Assembly: GCA_021773395.1 (NCBI GenBank)
Contig: JAJFKB010000002.1
Span: 372,001 to 436,000, forward strand
Source: Gammaproteobacteria bacterium
GTDB taxonomy: Bacteria > Pseudomonadota > Gammaproteobacteria > Pseudomonadales > IMCC2047
Direction: 5' to 3'
DNA: 64,000 nucleotides
Below are positions 1-10,304 of this stretch, in pieces (positions within the stretch are counted from its first letter, which is position 1; each line of letters begins with the position of its first letter). The position numbers were made by a program, and so were the translations under genes. The notes under the pieces are model-generated. The model was not told where the DNA came from and made no database searches. It saw only the letters and a list, made by a program, of their open reading frames with translations.

Positions 1-288
1 CGCCCACCACCAGTGAACCGTTGCAACAACCAAGGCCGTGACGCCAAGCCATTTGTGCAGACGGTACATCTTGTCTAGCCCGTTCAATGGACGCTCGATC
101 AGTTTTGGCCGTAGCGCAAGCAGCATTGCCGCGCTCATGACACCGATGGCGACCACCCCGGTGTACTGGACAAATACACCACGAAACGAAAAATAGTTGA
201 ATGGTTCTGGTATTAATGTGTCGGCGAACAGCCACAGCGCACTTAGTGCCAGCAACAGTCCCCAAAAACTGAGTTTGATCTTGCTCAT
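1..288 (-). CDS. Ferric-reductase-like transmembrane protein, N-terminal part
   Basis: The gene starts with ATG at 288 and runs off the left edge, leaving 96 codons. The translation begins MSKIKLSFWGLLLALSALWL and has two hydrophobic segments (about residues 5-25 and 42-65), then the motif KMYRLHKWLG and a final HWWW. A histidine-bearing helix of this kind is typical of the ferric-reductase/YedZ-like cytochrome b domain. In full-length relatives this domain is followed by FAD and NAD(P)H modules, which lie outside the window. The family assignment is made by eye from a partial protein and is moderately certain. The decayed dehydrogenase just upstream gives no functional context. Confidence 0.6.
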   Translation of the reverse strand, partial: MSKIKLSFWGLLLALSALWLFADTLIPEPFNYFSFRGVFVQYTGVVAIGVMSAAMLLALRPKLIERPLNGLDKMYRLHKWLGVTALVVATVHWWWA

Positions 289-302
289 AGTGAAATATGA
301 TC

Positions 303-654
303 CTATGCGTTTGCTATCCTCAGAATCGGCTTGATGGTTTTTCCGGTTTTTGAGTCTTCGAACGCCTGGTCGATGTCCTCAAAATCGTAAATACCCACTA
401 ACCTGTCGAAAGGTAACAGGCCTTTTTTATGATAATTCACCAGTTCGGGAAGTATCATCTGTGGCACGGTGTCGCCTTCAATAACGCCTATCAATGCCTT
501 GCCTTCGGCCATAATTTCTTGCTGAATGTTTGAACGTCACTTCACCGGTAAAACCAACAATGGCACATTGACCCAGTGGGCGCAGACCTTGAACAGCCTG
601 CTTGACCACCGGCGCAACGCCCGTTGTATCGATTGCATAATGCCGAGCATGAAG
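303..654 (-). pseudogene. Zinc-type alcohol dehydrogenase remnant, truncated and frameshifted
   Basis: Two reading frames together encode the C-terminal third of an NAD(P)-dependent alcohol dehydrogenase of the aryl-alcohol type. The upstream frame holds HYAIDTTG, then VKQAVQGLRPLGQCAIVGF. The downstream frame holds AEGKALIGVIEGD and ends LVGIYDFEDIDQAFEDSKTG. Removing one base from the T-run at 529-531 joins them as GEVTFNIQQEIMAEGKALI, so this is a one-base frameshift. The N-terminal catalytic zinc domain and most of the Rossmann fold are missing; sequence upstream of about 654 no longer resembles the family. It is a dead fragment. Confidence 0.75.
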
Positions 655-813
655 AGTACCAGTGCCGCGACAGTGATTCAACCTGAAGATCAAACCGTAG
701 CAATCCAGCGTGTCGCGCAACGACACATCGTTAGCGCGAGGGTTTAACGGAGGATTCATTGTGTTCGATTCAGAAGTCATGGTGTTTCTCCTTGTCATCG
801 CGTGCATTGGAAA

Positions 814-2265
814 CTAGCGAGCGACCGCAATCGCATCAGGCGCGCTGTCGGCCTCCTGCCAACCGCCCCCGAGCACTTTGTAGAGGGTCACAAGATTGGT
901 CGACCGTGAAAGTTGGGTAGCGATCAGGTTTTTCTGGGCACTGTAGAGCGCGCGTTGCGCGTCGAGCACGTTGAGATAGCTGTCGATGCCGCCGCGGTAG
1001 CGTACCTCGGACAGTTGGTAGGTCACTGCGGTGGCATCCGTCAGCGAACGCTGCGCAGCGAGTTGATTGTCAATGTTGCTACGCAAAGCAAGCGCATCGG
1101 CCACCTCGCGGAAAGCGGTCTGGATGCTCTTCTCATACTGCGCCACCAGCATGTCGCGCTCGACCTCGGCGACGCGCAGATGGGCGCGGTTGCTGCCAGC
1201 GTTGAAGATCGGCAGCGTCACCTGCGGCAGGAAGCTCCAGGTGCCGGAACCGGAGGCGAACAAGCCCGACAGACTGTCGCTGGCAGTGCCCGCGCTGGCG
1301 GTGAGCGTGATGCTCGGGAAGAACGCGGCACGCGCCGCGCCGATGTTTGCATTGGCGGCGCGCAGGCTGTGTTCGCTCTCACGCACATCCGGACGGCGCA
1401 GCAACACCTCGCCGGGTATGCCTGGCGTCAGCTCCGGCATCGCGGTGTGCAGCATATCCAGTGTTGCGGGAAGCAAGTCACCGGGAACAGAAGTGCCCAG
1501 CAGCAAGGTGAGCGCGTTGCGATCCTGCGCGACTTGGGCGGTGTATACCGCAACGTCCACGCGCGCGGCATCGACACTGGTCTGCGCCTGGCGCATGTCC
1601 AGCTCGGAGGCCACGCCCACGTCGAAACTGCGCTGCGTGAGTGCGTAGGATTCATCCTGACTGCTCAGTGTTTCCTGCGCCAGGCGCAGGCGTTGCGCGT
1701 CCGCGCTCCAAGTCAGATAGGCGGTTGCAACTTCGGCGATCAAACTGATATGGGTGCTGCGGGTGGCCTGTTCGCTGGCCAGGTATTGTTCCAGCGCCTG
1801 GTCCTTGAGACTGCGCACGCGACCGAACAGATCCAGTTCCCAGGAAGAGAAACCGAGATCGACGTCATACTGACTACTGGTGTACAGAGCGCCGGATTGG
1901 GTAGACAGCGCGCGTGAGGCGCTGCGGCCAGCACTGGCCTCGACGGACGGCAACAGGTCGGCGCGTTGGATACGATACTGCGCGCGCGCCTTTTCAATGT
2001 TCAGCGCCGCCACGCGCAGATCGCGGTTGTTGGCGAGCGCCAGCATGATGAGTCGTTGCAGCGATGCATCGCTGAAGTAGACACGCCAGTCGATATCAGT
2101 CGCGGCCATTACGCCTTGTTCTGTCTGCGGCGCATCCGCAGATTCGTCGGGCCAGCTGTCGGGCACCGGCGCGACCGGACGTTGATAATCCGGAGCGAGC
2201 GTGGCGCAACCACCGAGCAACAGCATGCAGAACACTGCGACGCTGACTTTGGAAAGTGTGCACAT
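814..2265 (-). CDS. RND efflux outer-membrane factor, NodT/OprM family lipoprotein
   Basis: This 483-residue protein is the outer-membrane channel of the tripartite pump encoded just upstream. The N-terminus is a lipoprotein signal ending in LLLGGC, with Cys20 as the lipidated residue, followed by the family hallmark [10 protein letters not shown]. Two OEP repeats with long helical stretches follow. A conserved [15 protein letters not shown] segment lies near the middle and AQRALYSAQ near the end. A strong ribosome site (GGAGG, 8 nt before ATG) overlaps the stop of the pump gene, so translation is probably coupled. It is the third gene of an adaptor-pump-channel operon controlled by the divergent MarR gene. 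Confidence 0.93.
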   Translation of the reverse strand: MCTLSKVSVAVFCMLLLGGCATLAPDYQRPVAPVPDSWPDESADAPQTEQGVMAATDIDWRVYFSDASLQRLIMLALANNRDLRVAALNIEKARAQYRIQRADLLPSVEASAGRSASRALSTQSGALYTSSQYDVDLGFSSWELDLFGRVRSLKDQALEQYLASEQATRSTHISLIAEVATAYLTWSADAQRLRLAQETLSSQDESYALTQRSFDVGVASELDMRQAQTSVDAARVDVAVYTAQVAQDRNALTLLLGTSVPGDLLPATLDMLHTAMPELTPGIPGEVLLRRPDVRESEHSLRAANANIGAARAAFFPSITLTASAGTASDSLSGLFASGSGTWSFLPQVTLPIFNAGSNRAHLRVAEVERDMLVAQYEKSIQTAFREVADALALRSNIDNQLAAQRSLTDATAVTYQLSEVRYRGGIDSYLNVLDAQRALYSAQKNLIATQLSRSTNLVTLYKVLGGGWQEADSAPDAIAVAR

Positions 2266-2268
2266 GGT

Positions 2269-5200
2269 TCAGACCTCCTGGGTACCGGGCAACGCCACCG
2301 CAGCGGCGTGCGCGCGAGTGAAATAGCAACGGATCAGCACGAAGAACAAGGGCACGAAGAAGATGCCCAGCAGCGTCGCGGCCAGCATGCCACCGAGCAC
2401 ACTGGTACCGATCGCGTTCTGACTGCCCGAACCTGCACCATTGCTGATCGCCAGCGGCAGCACGCCGAAGCCGAAGGCGAGCGAGGTCATCAGGATCGGG
2501 CGCAGGCGCAGACGCGCCGCCGTCAGTGCAGCATCGATCGCAGTCATACCTTCTTCCTGCAGCGTCTTGGCGAATTCCACGATCAGAATAGCGTTCTTTG
2601 CCGCGAGTCCAATGGTGGTCAACAGACCGACCTGAAAGTAAATGTCGTTCGGCATGCCGCGCAGGGTCGTGGCCAGCACCGCACCCAGTACGCCCAGCGG
2701 TATCACCAGCAGCACCGAGAAGGGTACCGACCAGCTTTCGTATAACGCCGCCAGCGCCAGGAACACCACCAGGATGGACAGCGCGTACAGCGCCGGCGCC
2801 TGACCGCCGGCCAGGCGCTCTTCAAACGACAGTCCCGTCCAGCTGAAGCCCACGCCTTCCGGCAGTTTGGCGATCAGGCTTTCCATCGTCGCCATGGCCT
2901 CGCCGGAGCTCACCCCGGGCGCCGGCGCGCCGTTGATCTGCAGCGCGGGCAGACCGTTGTACCGCTCCAGGCGCGGCGAGCCGTAGCTCCATTGGGCGTC
3001 GGCAAAGGCCGGGAAAGACACCATCTCACCGGCACTATTGCGCACCCACCAGTCGTCGAGGTGTTCGGGTAGCATGCGGAACGGCGCGTCGGCCTGCAGG
3101 TAGACCTTCTTGACCCTGCCCTCGTGCACGAAGTCATCCACGTAGGCACTGCCCCAGGCACTGGACAGTCCTGCGTTGATATCGGCGATCGACAGGCCAA
3201 GAGCGCCCGCCCTGGCATGGTCCACGTTAACCTGCAGCTGCGGCATGTCATTGAGGCCATTGGGACGCACGGCAACCAGGCGCGCATCCTGCGCGGCCAT
3301 GCCCAGCAACTGGTTGCGCGCCTGCATCAGCGCGTCATGGCCGACATTGGCCTGGTCCTGCAGGTACAGGTCGAAACCGTTGGCGGTGCCCAGTTCCATC
3401 ACCGCCGGCGGCGGGAAAGCGAACACCTGTGCATCGCGGATTTTGCTAAACGCCTGCATGGCGCGGCCGACCACGGCATTGAGATTCAGGTCGGGAGTCT
3501 GCCGCTCGCTCCAGTCTTTCAGGCGCACGAAGGCGATCGCCATGTTCTGGCCGCTGCCGGCAAAACTGAAGCCGGCCACCGCGACCATCTGCTCCACCGC
3601 AGGATCATTCAGGAAATGCGCCTCCACCTGTTTGATCACTTCCAGTGTGCGCTCCTGGGTGGCGCCCGCCGGCAGCACGATCTGGTTGAACAGGAGGCCC
3701 TGATCCTCGTCCGGCAGGAACGCCGTCGGGGTGCGCAGGAACAGCACCGCCATCACCGCCACCAGCAAACCATAGACGAACAGCGAACGGCGGTTGCGCT
3801 TCAGCATGCCGCCGGCCAGCGCAAGATAGCCGTCGCGGGCGCGATCGAAACCGCGATTGAACCCGCCGAAGAAACCGCCGCGCGCGGCATGTTTGTCCTG
3901 ATCGATCGGCTTGAGCAGCGTGGCGCACAGCGCCGGCGTGAACACCAGCGCCACCAGCACCGACAACAGCATGGCCGAAACGATGGTGATGGAGAACTGG
4001 CGGTAGATCACACCGGTGGAACCGCCGAAGAACGCCATGGGCACAAACACCGCCGACAGCACCAGCGCGATGCCGACCAGCGCACCGGTGATCTGCCCCA
4101 TGGATTTGCGGGTCGCCTCGAGTGGCGTTGAACCGTCCTCGCGCATGACGCGCTCGACGTTTTCCACCACCACGATGGCATCGTCCACCAGCAGGCCGAT
4201 GGCCAGCACCATGGCGAACATAGTCAGAGTATTAATCGAGTAACCGAACGCTGCCAGCACGCCGAAGGTACCGAGCAGCACCACCGGCACCGCCAGCGTC
4301 GGGATCAGCGTGGCGCGCAAATTCTGCAGGAACAGGTACATCACCAGGAACACCAGGATGATCGCCTCGCCCAGGGTATAGACGACTTCACTGATGGAAA
4401 TGCGCACGAACGGCGTGGTGTCATAGGGGTAGATAACCTCCATGTCGGCCGGAAAATACTGCGCCAGTTCGTCGAGCCTGGCGCGCACGGCATCTGCCGT
4501 ATCCAGCGCATTGGCGCCAGTGGCCAGACGCACGGCCATGGCGGCAGCTGGCTTGCCGTTGTAACGCGCCAGCTTGCCGTAGGTTTCGTTGCCCAGCGTC
4601 ACCCGCGCCACGTCGCGCAGGTACACGCGCGCGCCGTCGGCGCCAGTGCGCAGCAGGATATTTTCAAACTGCTCAGGCGTGTTCAGACGGCTTTGCACCG
4701 TGATGGTGGCATTGAGCTGCTGCCCGGGTACGGCAGGTGTCGCACCCAGCTGGCCCGCCGACACCTGCGCGTTCTGCGCCTGGATCGCGGTTGACACGTC
4801 ATCCGGTGTCAGGCCGTACTGATGCAGCTTGTCGGGATCGAGCCAGATGCGCATGGCGTACTGCGAACTGAACGCGGTCACCTCACCGACGCCGGGCACG
4901 CGGCTGATCGGGTCCTGGATGCGGCTGGCCAGGTAGTCACCCAGGGCACCGCCGTCGAAACTGCCGTTGGGGGACACCAGGCCGACCACCATCAAAAAGT
5001 TGCGTACCGACTTGGCCACGCGCATGCCCTGCGCCTGCACTTCGGCCGGCAACTGGGGGGTAGCCAGTTGCAGCTTGTTCTGCACCTGCACCTGCGCAGT
5101 GTCCGGGTCGGTGCCGTTCTCGAAGGTCAGTGTCACGGTACCCGCGCCGGTCGATTCACTGGTGGACGAGATATAACGCAGACCGTCGAGGCCGGACATC

Positions 5201-5403
5201 TGCTGCTCGATAACCTGGACCACCGTGTCCTGCACCGCCTGCGCCGAGGCGCCCGGGTAAGTCGCGCTGATACTGATCTGCGGCGAGGCGATGGGCGGGT
5301 ACTGGGCCACCGGCAGCTTGAGTATGGACAGGATCCCCGTCAGCATGATGACGATGGCGATCACCCAGGCGAAGATGGGACGGTCGATGAAAAAGCGGGC
5401 CAT
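2269..5403 (-). CDS. RND multidrug efflux pump, inner-membrane subunit (HAE1/AcrB-MexF type)
   Basis: A proton-driven pump of 1044 residues, the normal size for AcrB-type transporters. I start it at 5403 ([20 protein letters not shown]), which is the canonical N-terminus. The open frame continues 44 codons upstream, but those residues are unlike the family and overlap the adaptor gene. GAGGA lies 8 nt before this ATG. Recognisable features are the first transmembrane helix, the periplasmic porter region, the proton-relay helix [18 protein letters not shown], and the second-half helix near [15 protein letters not shown]. Its G+C is visibly higher than in most of the window. Substrates cannot be read from sequence; aromatic compounds or solvents are possible. 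Confidence 0.95.
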   Translation of the reverse strand: MARFFIDRPIFAWVIAIVIMLTGILSILKLPVAQYPPIASPQISISATYPGASAQAVQDTVVQVIEQQMSGLDGLRYISSTSESTGAGTVTLTFENGTDPDTAQVQVQNKLQLATPQLPAEVQAQGMRVAKSVRNFLMVVGLVSPNGSFDGGALGDYLASRIQDPISRVPGVGEVTAFSSQYAMRIWLDPDKLHQYGLTPDDVSTAIQAQNAQVSAGQLGATPAVPGQQLNATITVQSRLNTPEQFENILLRTGADGARVYLRDVARVTLGNETYGKLARYNGKPAAAMAVRLATGANALDTADAVRARLDELAQYFPADMEVIYPYDTTPFVRISISEVVYTLGEAIILVFLVMYLFLQNLRATLIPTLAVPVVLLGTFGVLAAFGYSINTLTMFAMVLAIGLLVDDAIVVVENVERVMREDGSTPLEATRKSMGQITGALVGIALVLSAVFVPMAFFGGSTGVIYRQFSITIVSAMLLSVLVALVFTPALCATLLKPIDQDKHAARGGFFGGFNRGFDRARDGYLALAGGMLKRNRRSLFVYGLLVAVMAVLFLRTPTAFLPDEDQGLLFNQIVLPAGATQERTLEVIKQVEAHFLNDPAVEQMVAVAGFSFAGSGQNMAIAFVRLKDWSERQTPDLNLNAVVGRAMQAFSKIRDAQVFAFPPPAVMELGTANGFDLYLQDQANVGHDALMQARNQLLGMAAQDARLVAVRPNGLNDMPQLQVNVDHARAGALGLSIADINAGLSSAWGSAYVDDFVHEGRVKKVYLQADAPFRMLPEHLDDWWVRNSAGEMVSFPAFADAQWSYGSPRLERYNGLPALQINGAPAPGVSSGEAMATMESLIAKLPEGVGFSWTGLSFEERLAGGQAPALYALSILVVFLALAALYESWSVPFSVLLVIPLGVLGAVLATTLRGMPNDIYFQVGLLTTIGLAAKNAILIVEFAKTLQEEGMTAIDAALTAARLRLRPILMTSLAFGFGVLPLAISNGAGSGSQNAIGTSVLGGMLAATLLGIFFVPLFFVLIRCYFTRAHAAAVALPGTQEV

Positions 5404-5422
5404 GGTCGGTGTCCTCGCGGGT

Positions 5423-6646
5423 TCAGTTGACGGCGCCGGCGCCGGTTTGGTCCTTGCTGCTGGCCGTGACCAGCACGGCCGTGGCCCTGTCGCCCGGGCG
5501 TACCTTCTGCACGCCATCGACGACCACGCGCTCACCCGCGTTCAGACCCGAGCGCACCAGCCACTGACTGCCGACGGCGCGCACGACATCGACAGGCCGC
5601 AGCTCGACTTGGCCGTCGGCATTCAGGATCATCACGCTGGCCTTGCCAGTGTTGTCGCGGCTGACCGCCTGCTGCGGCACCAGCATGGCGCCCTCGATGA
5701 CGCCCTCCTGCACCCGCGCACGCACGAACATGCCGGGCAACAGTTGCTGTTCGGGATTCGGGAACAGGGCGCGCAAGGTGACGGAGCCGGTGCTTTCGTC
5801 CACGGTCACCTCGGAGAATTCCAGCGTTCCCTTGTGCGCATAGGTACTACCGTCTTCGAGTATCAGTTCCACCTGCGCCGACAGTTCATCCGGTCGCTGA
5901 ACCTCGCCCTTGCCGAGGGCCCGCTTCAGGCGCAGCAGTTCAGCGCTGGACTGGGTGACGTCCACGTAGATGGGATCCAGTTGCCGCACCGTCGCCAGCG
6001 CGGTTGCCTGGTTCGCTGTCACCAGCGCGCCCTGTGTGACTGTGGAACGCCCGATACGCCCATAGATCGGCGCGGTGACGCGCGTGTAGCCGAGATTGAT
6101 ACGCGCGGTTTCCAGTGCCGCCTTGTCCATCGCCACCGTGGCCTGCGCCTGTTTCAGCGCTGCGGCGGCATCGTCGTTGGCTTCCTGGCTCAGCGCCTTG
6201 ACCTTCACCAGTTCCGCGTAACGCTTTGCCTTGAGACGGGCCGTGGTCAGCGCCGCCTCGTCGCGCGCCAGCGTCGCCGCGGCGCTGTCGTAAGCGGCCT
6301 GGTAAGTCGCCGGATCGATCTGATAGAGCACCTGCCCCGCCGCGACATCGCCGCCCTCCCGGAACGGGCGCTCGAGAATGATGCCGGTGACCTGCGGACG
6401 CACCTCGGCAATGAGGTAAGGCGCGGTGCGGCCCGCCAGTTCCGAGCTGATGGCCAGGGACTGTGGCGCGACCTCATGGACGCCCACCTTCGGTGCCGGT
6501 GCCACCGCCTGCTGGCCACTGCCAGCCGGTTCGGAGGAATTCGATACGCCCCAGACAGACAGCAGCGACGCCAGCAGCAGGACACTCAGCATGCCGGCAA
6601 TGCCCGGGTTTCGGAATATCTGGAAAAGTGTGGTGGTCTGTTTCAT
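5423..6646 (-). CDS. RND efflux periplasmic adaptor (MexE/AcrA family)
   Basis: The membrane-fusion subunit of 407 residues links pump and outer-membrane channel. An N-terminal hydrophobic anchor (about residues 16-36) has no lipobox cysteine. It is followed by the barrel-sandwich motif [34 protein letters not shown], an alpha-helical hairpin (about 115-180), [16 protein letters not shown] and a C-terminal beta-barrel. The stop is 20 nt before the pump start. The promoter and both MarR-type operators lie within 70 nt upstream. It is the first gene of a three-gene operon and so the one whose transcription the MarR repressor should control. Confidence 0.93.
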   Translation of the reverse strand: MKQTTTLFQIFRNPGIAGMLSVLLLASLLSVWGVSNSSEPAGSGQQAVAPAPKVGVHEVAPQSLAISSELAGRTAPYLIAEVRPQVTGIILERPFREGGDVAAGQVLYQIDPATYQAAYDSAAATLARDEAALTTARLKAKRYAELVKVKALSQEANDDAAAALKQAQATVAMDKAALETARINLGYTRVTAPIYGRIGRSTVTQGALVTANQATALATVRQLDPIYVDVTQSSAELLRLKRALGKGEVQRPDELSAQVELILEDGSTYAHKGTLEFSEVTVDESTGSVTLRALFPNPEQQLLPGMFVRARVQEGVIEGAMLVPQQAVSRDNTGKASVMILNADGQVELRPVDVVRAVGSQWLVRSGLNAGERVVVDGVQKVRPGDRATAVLVTASSKDQTGAGAVN

Positions 6647-6660
6647 GCAATCCGGCCCAT

Positions 6661-6680
6661 TTATCTTTCTAGGAAGATAA
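6661..6680. promoter_or_regulatory. MarR-type operator 1 (palindrome)
   Basis: TTATCTTTCTAGGAAGATAA is a 20-bp near-perfect palindrome (TTATCTT and AAGATAA half-sites) just downstream of the efflux promoter -10 box. Its half-sites match those of operator 2, which supports recognition by the divergent MarR protein. Confidence 0.65.
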
Positions 6681-6708
6681 CTATAGTGACATCTTATCTT
6701 TCTTGCAA
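6680..6708 (-). promoter_or_regulatory. Promoter of the RND efflux operon
   Basis: On the minus strand a -35 box TTGCAA (6703-6708) is separated by exactly 17 bp from a -10 box TATAGT (6680-6685). Two MarR-type operators cover the -35 and the start region, which is the arrangement expected for repression. This is read directly from sequence and has not been shown experimentally. Confidence 0.55.
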
Positions 6709-6712
6709 GATA
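6694..6712. promoter_or_regulatory. MarR-type operator 2 (palindrome)
   Basis: TTATCTTTCTTGCAAGATA repeats the operator-1 half-sites and overlaps the -35 box of the efflux promoter. The centres of the two palindromes are about 32 bp (three helical turns) apart, so two dimers could bind the same DNA face. Confidence 0.65.
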
Positions 6713-6762
6713 TTTATTTTACGCGTACCATGAGTAAAAGTTACCAGGCGGGAGTTACACCG

Positions 6763-7278
6763 ATGGCAGACAACTACACCTCGGACCAGATCATTGGGTT
6801 CATAAAGAAAAACTGGCCGGACATGCACAGTCCCACCCATGAGTTTGCTGTCTACATGAACCGGGTTCACGACCTGAGTTTCGCCCGCGCGCAGGAGGCA
6901 CTGGCAGGCTTCAACCTGACAGTCGGCGAATTCGATATTCTCGCCACCCTGCGCCGCTCCGCCCCGCCTCACGTCCTGACCCCCACCGAACTGCAGCGCT
7001 CCCTGCTCATCACGTCGGGCGGACTGACCAAGCTGCTGTACCAGCTGGAAGCCGGCGGCCTGGTCAACCGCTCAGTGCAAGAACAGGACAAGCGCAGCAA
7101 GCTGGCTCGCCTCACGCCGAAAGGGAAAAAAGTCGCGGAAAAAGCCATGAAGGCGATACAGGGCGTGACCGGTGAATGGCTCGGCGAGGCGCTGTCGCAG
7201 CGCGAGCTGGAGCAATTAAAAAATCTGCTGGGCAAGACTGCCCAGGCTCTGGAAAAGAGCGATTCCGATGGTACCTGA
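6763..7278 (+). CDS. MarR-family transcriptional regulator of the efflux operon
   Basis: A 171-residue winged-helix regulator, divergent from the efflux operon. I start it at 6763 because GGAG lies 8 nt upstream of that ATG; in-frame codons at 6703 and 6730 lack such a site and the first lies inside operator 2. The core reads LAGFNLTVGEFDILATLRR, then TPTELQRSLLITSGGLTKLL (recognition helix), VNRSVQEQDKRSKLARLTPKG (the wing) and a C-terminal dimerisation helix. MarR proteins of this kind repress adjacent efflux genes until an aromatic ligand binds. The paired palindromes next to the promoter fit that role here. Confidence 0.9.
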   Translation: MADNYTSDQIIGFIKKNWPDMHSPTHEFAVYMNRVHDLSFARAQEALAGFNLTVGEFDILATLRRSAPPHVLTPTELQRSLLITSGGLTKLLYQLEAGGLVNRSVQEQDKRSKLARLTPKGKKVAEKAMKAIQGVTGEWLGEALSQRELEQLKNLLGKTAQALEKSDSDGT

Positions 7279-8000
7279 TTACCCGTTGCCTCTCAGGGTC
7301 GGCTCACCCATCGATCACTTATCAAGAGCAGACACCTTCCGGCGCCTTTCTCCCGATTCAGTCGCAGCCCTACTCCCACTCTATTGTAAATAATCCTTTT
7401 TTATCTTTTATTTTCAATGTGTTATTTTTCTATCAATCGGTAATACCATGAAAAATACCATGCTCAGAAATTTCTTGAAAATATTTTTATGCTTTTACCA
7501 AGTGCCCCGATAAACAGGTTCGAGAGCAAACCAGACCAGGGCAAAATTCAATCAGTCCAGTGCCTCCCGTCTCTTTCTTTACCCAGCAAAGAAGTCGCAT
7601 GATCTTACTGTATTCCACCGACCATCGCATTGCCGGTAAACGCATCGGTCACAATCAAATGCTGGAAGGCGGAATTCCCACCAACGCCAAACCGAATTCA
7701 TAACAAACTTCATCGCCACAGGCCCACAAGCTGTTTTCGTTAACAATCCACACCACTGTCCACATCATCGAGGAGATGGGCCTTACAGCTCTGGCGCTGC
7801 AATTGTTATGGGAGAGTTAGCATCGCTGGTTATGCTGGATCCGACTTACTATTCAACTACCTGGCTGAAGGCAAGGCTGCAAGAGCAAAGCGGCTCAGAT
7901 AGTCACATTGAACTTACAGATTTCCGCGGAGCATACCGCACTGCAAGCGGGCGTCTCATTCATGTCGAGTGTCGTTTCGAAAACGCCATCAGCGTTTGGA
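7279..8000. other. Gene-poor segment between MarR gene and fragment zone
   Basis: No gene is supported here. An AT-rich stretch at about 7397-7470 resembles the DNA just downstream of the large NTPase gene at 33165-33240. A weak plus-strand open frame (7808-8053, 81 codons, containing LDPTYYSTTWLKARLQEQ) has no ribosome site and runs antisense into the LysR fragment. I cannot assign it; it may be another gene remnant. Confidence 0.4.
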
Positions 8001-8143
8001 TTAGTGATCAATATAGGGGTTGGCTTTTAGTCGAACAACAGCCAGATCAATAAACGATCTGATCTTTGCGTTGGCTTGCCGCCCCTCAAGATGAACAATA
8101 CTGACCGGAAGTGGTTTGGTTTCGTAGCCACACAGTATGCGCT
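8001..8143 (-). pseudogene. LysR-family regulator, C-terminal fragment
   Basis: The last 46 codons of an open frame read KRILCGYETKPLPVSIVH, then EGRQANAKIRSFIDLAVVRL and a natural TAA stop. This is the typical final strand and helix of a LysR effector-binding domain. It is fused in frame at about 8143 to an unrelated NTPase segment, so it is a recombination scar. No helix-turn-helix DNA-binding domain is present. The parent regulator is unknown. Confidence 0.65.
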
Positions 8144-9103
8144 TGACCGCAGCAATACCAGTTTCGGGATCAGTATCCACCCACAGGGCATACCACTTGG
8201 TAGAGTCTTCTGCACTACCACTAGCTGCCACTCTTGATTGAGCGAAAGAAGTCAACCATTCGAGGGGGACTTGTTCAGAATCCAAAATATGAAAGCACTG
8301 GCGCAAAACCTCCCAATCTGAATCAGGATTTTCTTCAATCCATTGCTGGATAAGAGGTGTTAACTGACCATGGAGCCAAGGGGCATAGTATACAATATCC
8401 TGTAAGATATAGTGCATCGGATTATCAACGCGTGTATTGATCAGCTCCCAATGGAGTTCTTTCCAAACGGCTTTGAGTACCTGTTCTGGGTAAGCCTTAT
8501 GCATGGCTTCGAGCCAACTAGGAAACCCATTGAGTTCTCGCGTCAGATAACGCAACGCCAGAGAAACCTCTGCTTTGCTCAAATAGAAAGGAAAGCCGTC
8601 TACCTCGTTACTTTCATATTCCAATCCCAACATTGCAAAGATGAGAGGGTAAGGCGTAGACGAGCAATCGGCTCCTTCAGATCCAAGCTCGGGTCTGTAC
8701 GACCGCCAATGCTTGATAGCAGCGTCTCGAAACGCAATTGCAACTTCCTCACCAAACTCATCAATCAGCGAATGCCAATTTGAACCTTTGCCTTTAGCAC
8801 GAGAGGTTCGCAGTCCTTCGCCATCAAGCTCAAGAAGAAACCAGTATTGATTGTTTGTCCACTCTCCATGGGGTACGTCTGGCGGATTCCGTACTATTTC
8901 AGGATTGGCTCGTAGCCCTTCAATCCACTGGGCTCGTATCCTCTTTCTTTCGAATTTTTCCTTCTCACGCTGCCGTTCTCGCTCTAGATGCTCTTGCTCC
9001 CACTTATCACGAGTTTCATTTACCGGCGGATTAAGCAATTCTTGTAGATTCTCCGCTAATACCTTATTGCCTACGACCACACCCTCAAGTTGACTTTCCC
9101 ATT
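8144..9103 (-). pseudogene. Internal fragment of a second NACHT-like NTPase/nuclease gene
   Basis: The segment encodes about 318 residues matching residues 788-1105 of the complete NTPase at 33344-37666. It contains the shared charged run EHLERERQREKEK and the motifs NPMHYILQDIVY and FAQSRVAASGSAEDS. By eye about 88% of residues agree over a 128-residue stretch, with one 2-codon insertion (KG after RAK). Both ends are broken: at 8143 it joins a LysR tail, and beyond about 9103 homology stops. It keeps neither the P-loop nor the nuclease motif. It lies in the same orientation as the complete gene, 25 kb away. Confidence 0.88.
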
Positions 9104-9297
9104 TAACAATGAGCCAAAAGTATCTCTGAAGCAATCAAGCATAAACTGTCCAAATGCTGATGACAGGTATAAGGAAGGCGCCCTCGACATGGTAAGTAAC
9201 GGATCACTAGGTAAGAGGTAAGAGGGAATACCAATGACAACGCGCACCACGATGTGCTGGTAGAAAGCTAAGAGAATCTTTACGCGGTTGCGAGTCT

Positions 9298-10304
9298 CTA
9301 GCGCGTTTTACCAGATGCCGTGACAGAGGGCGACTCGCCGAACTCTAGAAGATAGTACTTGCTAAAATTACCTAAATGGTTAAATCCACAACTCAACGCA
9401 ATATCAGAAACATTTAAATCGTTCTGACTATTTCTCAATTTAAACAATTGTTCCTTTGCCTTTTTAAGGCGAACTCGCCTGAGAAACAACGATGGTGTGG
9501 TATTTTCAAAATGTTCAAAGCCCTTTTGCAGCGATCGGGCACTAACGCCAACAAAACGGGCCACGTCCACTGTCGTAATCTTGCTAGCATAGTTTTCTTC
9601 AATAAAGTTTTTCGCAAGAATCACAAATTTTGGCAGGATTTGATATCTATTACCTTCGATAATCTCGGTGTAGTTATTTCTGCTGGACACCAATGCCGTA
9701 GCAAGTACCTCTTCAATTTTTCTCAAAACCTCAAGGTTGGTATCAATGTCACTCAAATACGGATTACCGAAGACAAGATTGGATAGCAATAACGAAATTT
9801 TTGAAGGTTACCGCTTTCTGAACCATTGAAGTTAAATTCGACTGGGCGTTTTGCTTCAATACCAAAATTATCGAACAGTGATTTTTCAATCAATCTTTTG
9901 TTAACCTTGAAAATCAAGTTGCTACAAGGTTTTGACCAACTCATATCGACAGGCTTGTCAGCATCCAATATCACCGGATTATTGACAGTTGCCGTTAATT
10001 CCCGGTGACTTTGAACAACGTTGAATTCTCCCCTTAAGGGCAACATCACTAGGTAAAAGTCCTTAAATGGCTCCGAAAGTATGCGAATTTCAGCATCGTA
10101 AGAGAGTTGACTAACAGACGTTTCGACCGCCTGAAAGTGGTCCATCCTGGCACTCATGCCATCTGATGATCGCAGTAGACTCAAATTGTGAGGGCGATAG
10201 AGAGAACCCACCAGAGAAGATGCTTCCCCGGGGTCGGTGCTGTTTTCAAAGACGGTCGCCAAAGTACCGCCGAGATAATTCTTATGTTTATCAGTCAGTT
10301 GCAT
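9298..10304 (-). pseudogene. AraC-family regulator, split by one frameshift
   Basis: Two overlapping frames make one AraC-type activator of about 330 residues. The first (10304 to about 9798) holds the ligand-binding domain, with MDHFQAVETSVSQLSYDAEI and VILDADKPVDMSWSKPCSNL. The second (about 9798 to 9298) holds the double helix-turn-helix: ITTVDVARFVGVSARSLQKG and DIALSCGFNHLGNFSKYY. Restoring one base in the T5 run at 9798-9802 joins them as SGNLQKISLLLSNLVFGNP. The gene follows the PQQ dehydrogenase on the same strand and is a natural candidate for the cluster's activator. The break could be a real mutation, slippage, or a sequencing error in a homopolymer. Confidence 0.8.

Noticed and set aside
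913-1917. 334-codon plus-strand open frame inside the outer-membrane factor gene
   Set aside because: It is antisense to a clear OprM-type protein, has no family resemblance, and long antisense frames are expected in G+C-rich genes.
3124-4131. 335-codon plus-strand open frame within the RND pump gene
   Set aside because: Antisense to the pump and without recognisable domains.
5291-6733. 480-codon plus-strand open frame across the adaptor gene
   Set aside because: It is antisense to a well-conserved adaptor, crosses the operators and promoter, and its sequence is rich in Arg/His/Gln as shadow frames are.
7808-8053. 81-codon plus-strand frame near the fragment zone
   Set aside because: No ribosome site, and the end is antisense to the LysR fragment; kept only as a note in the gap entry.
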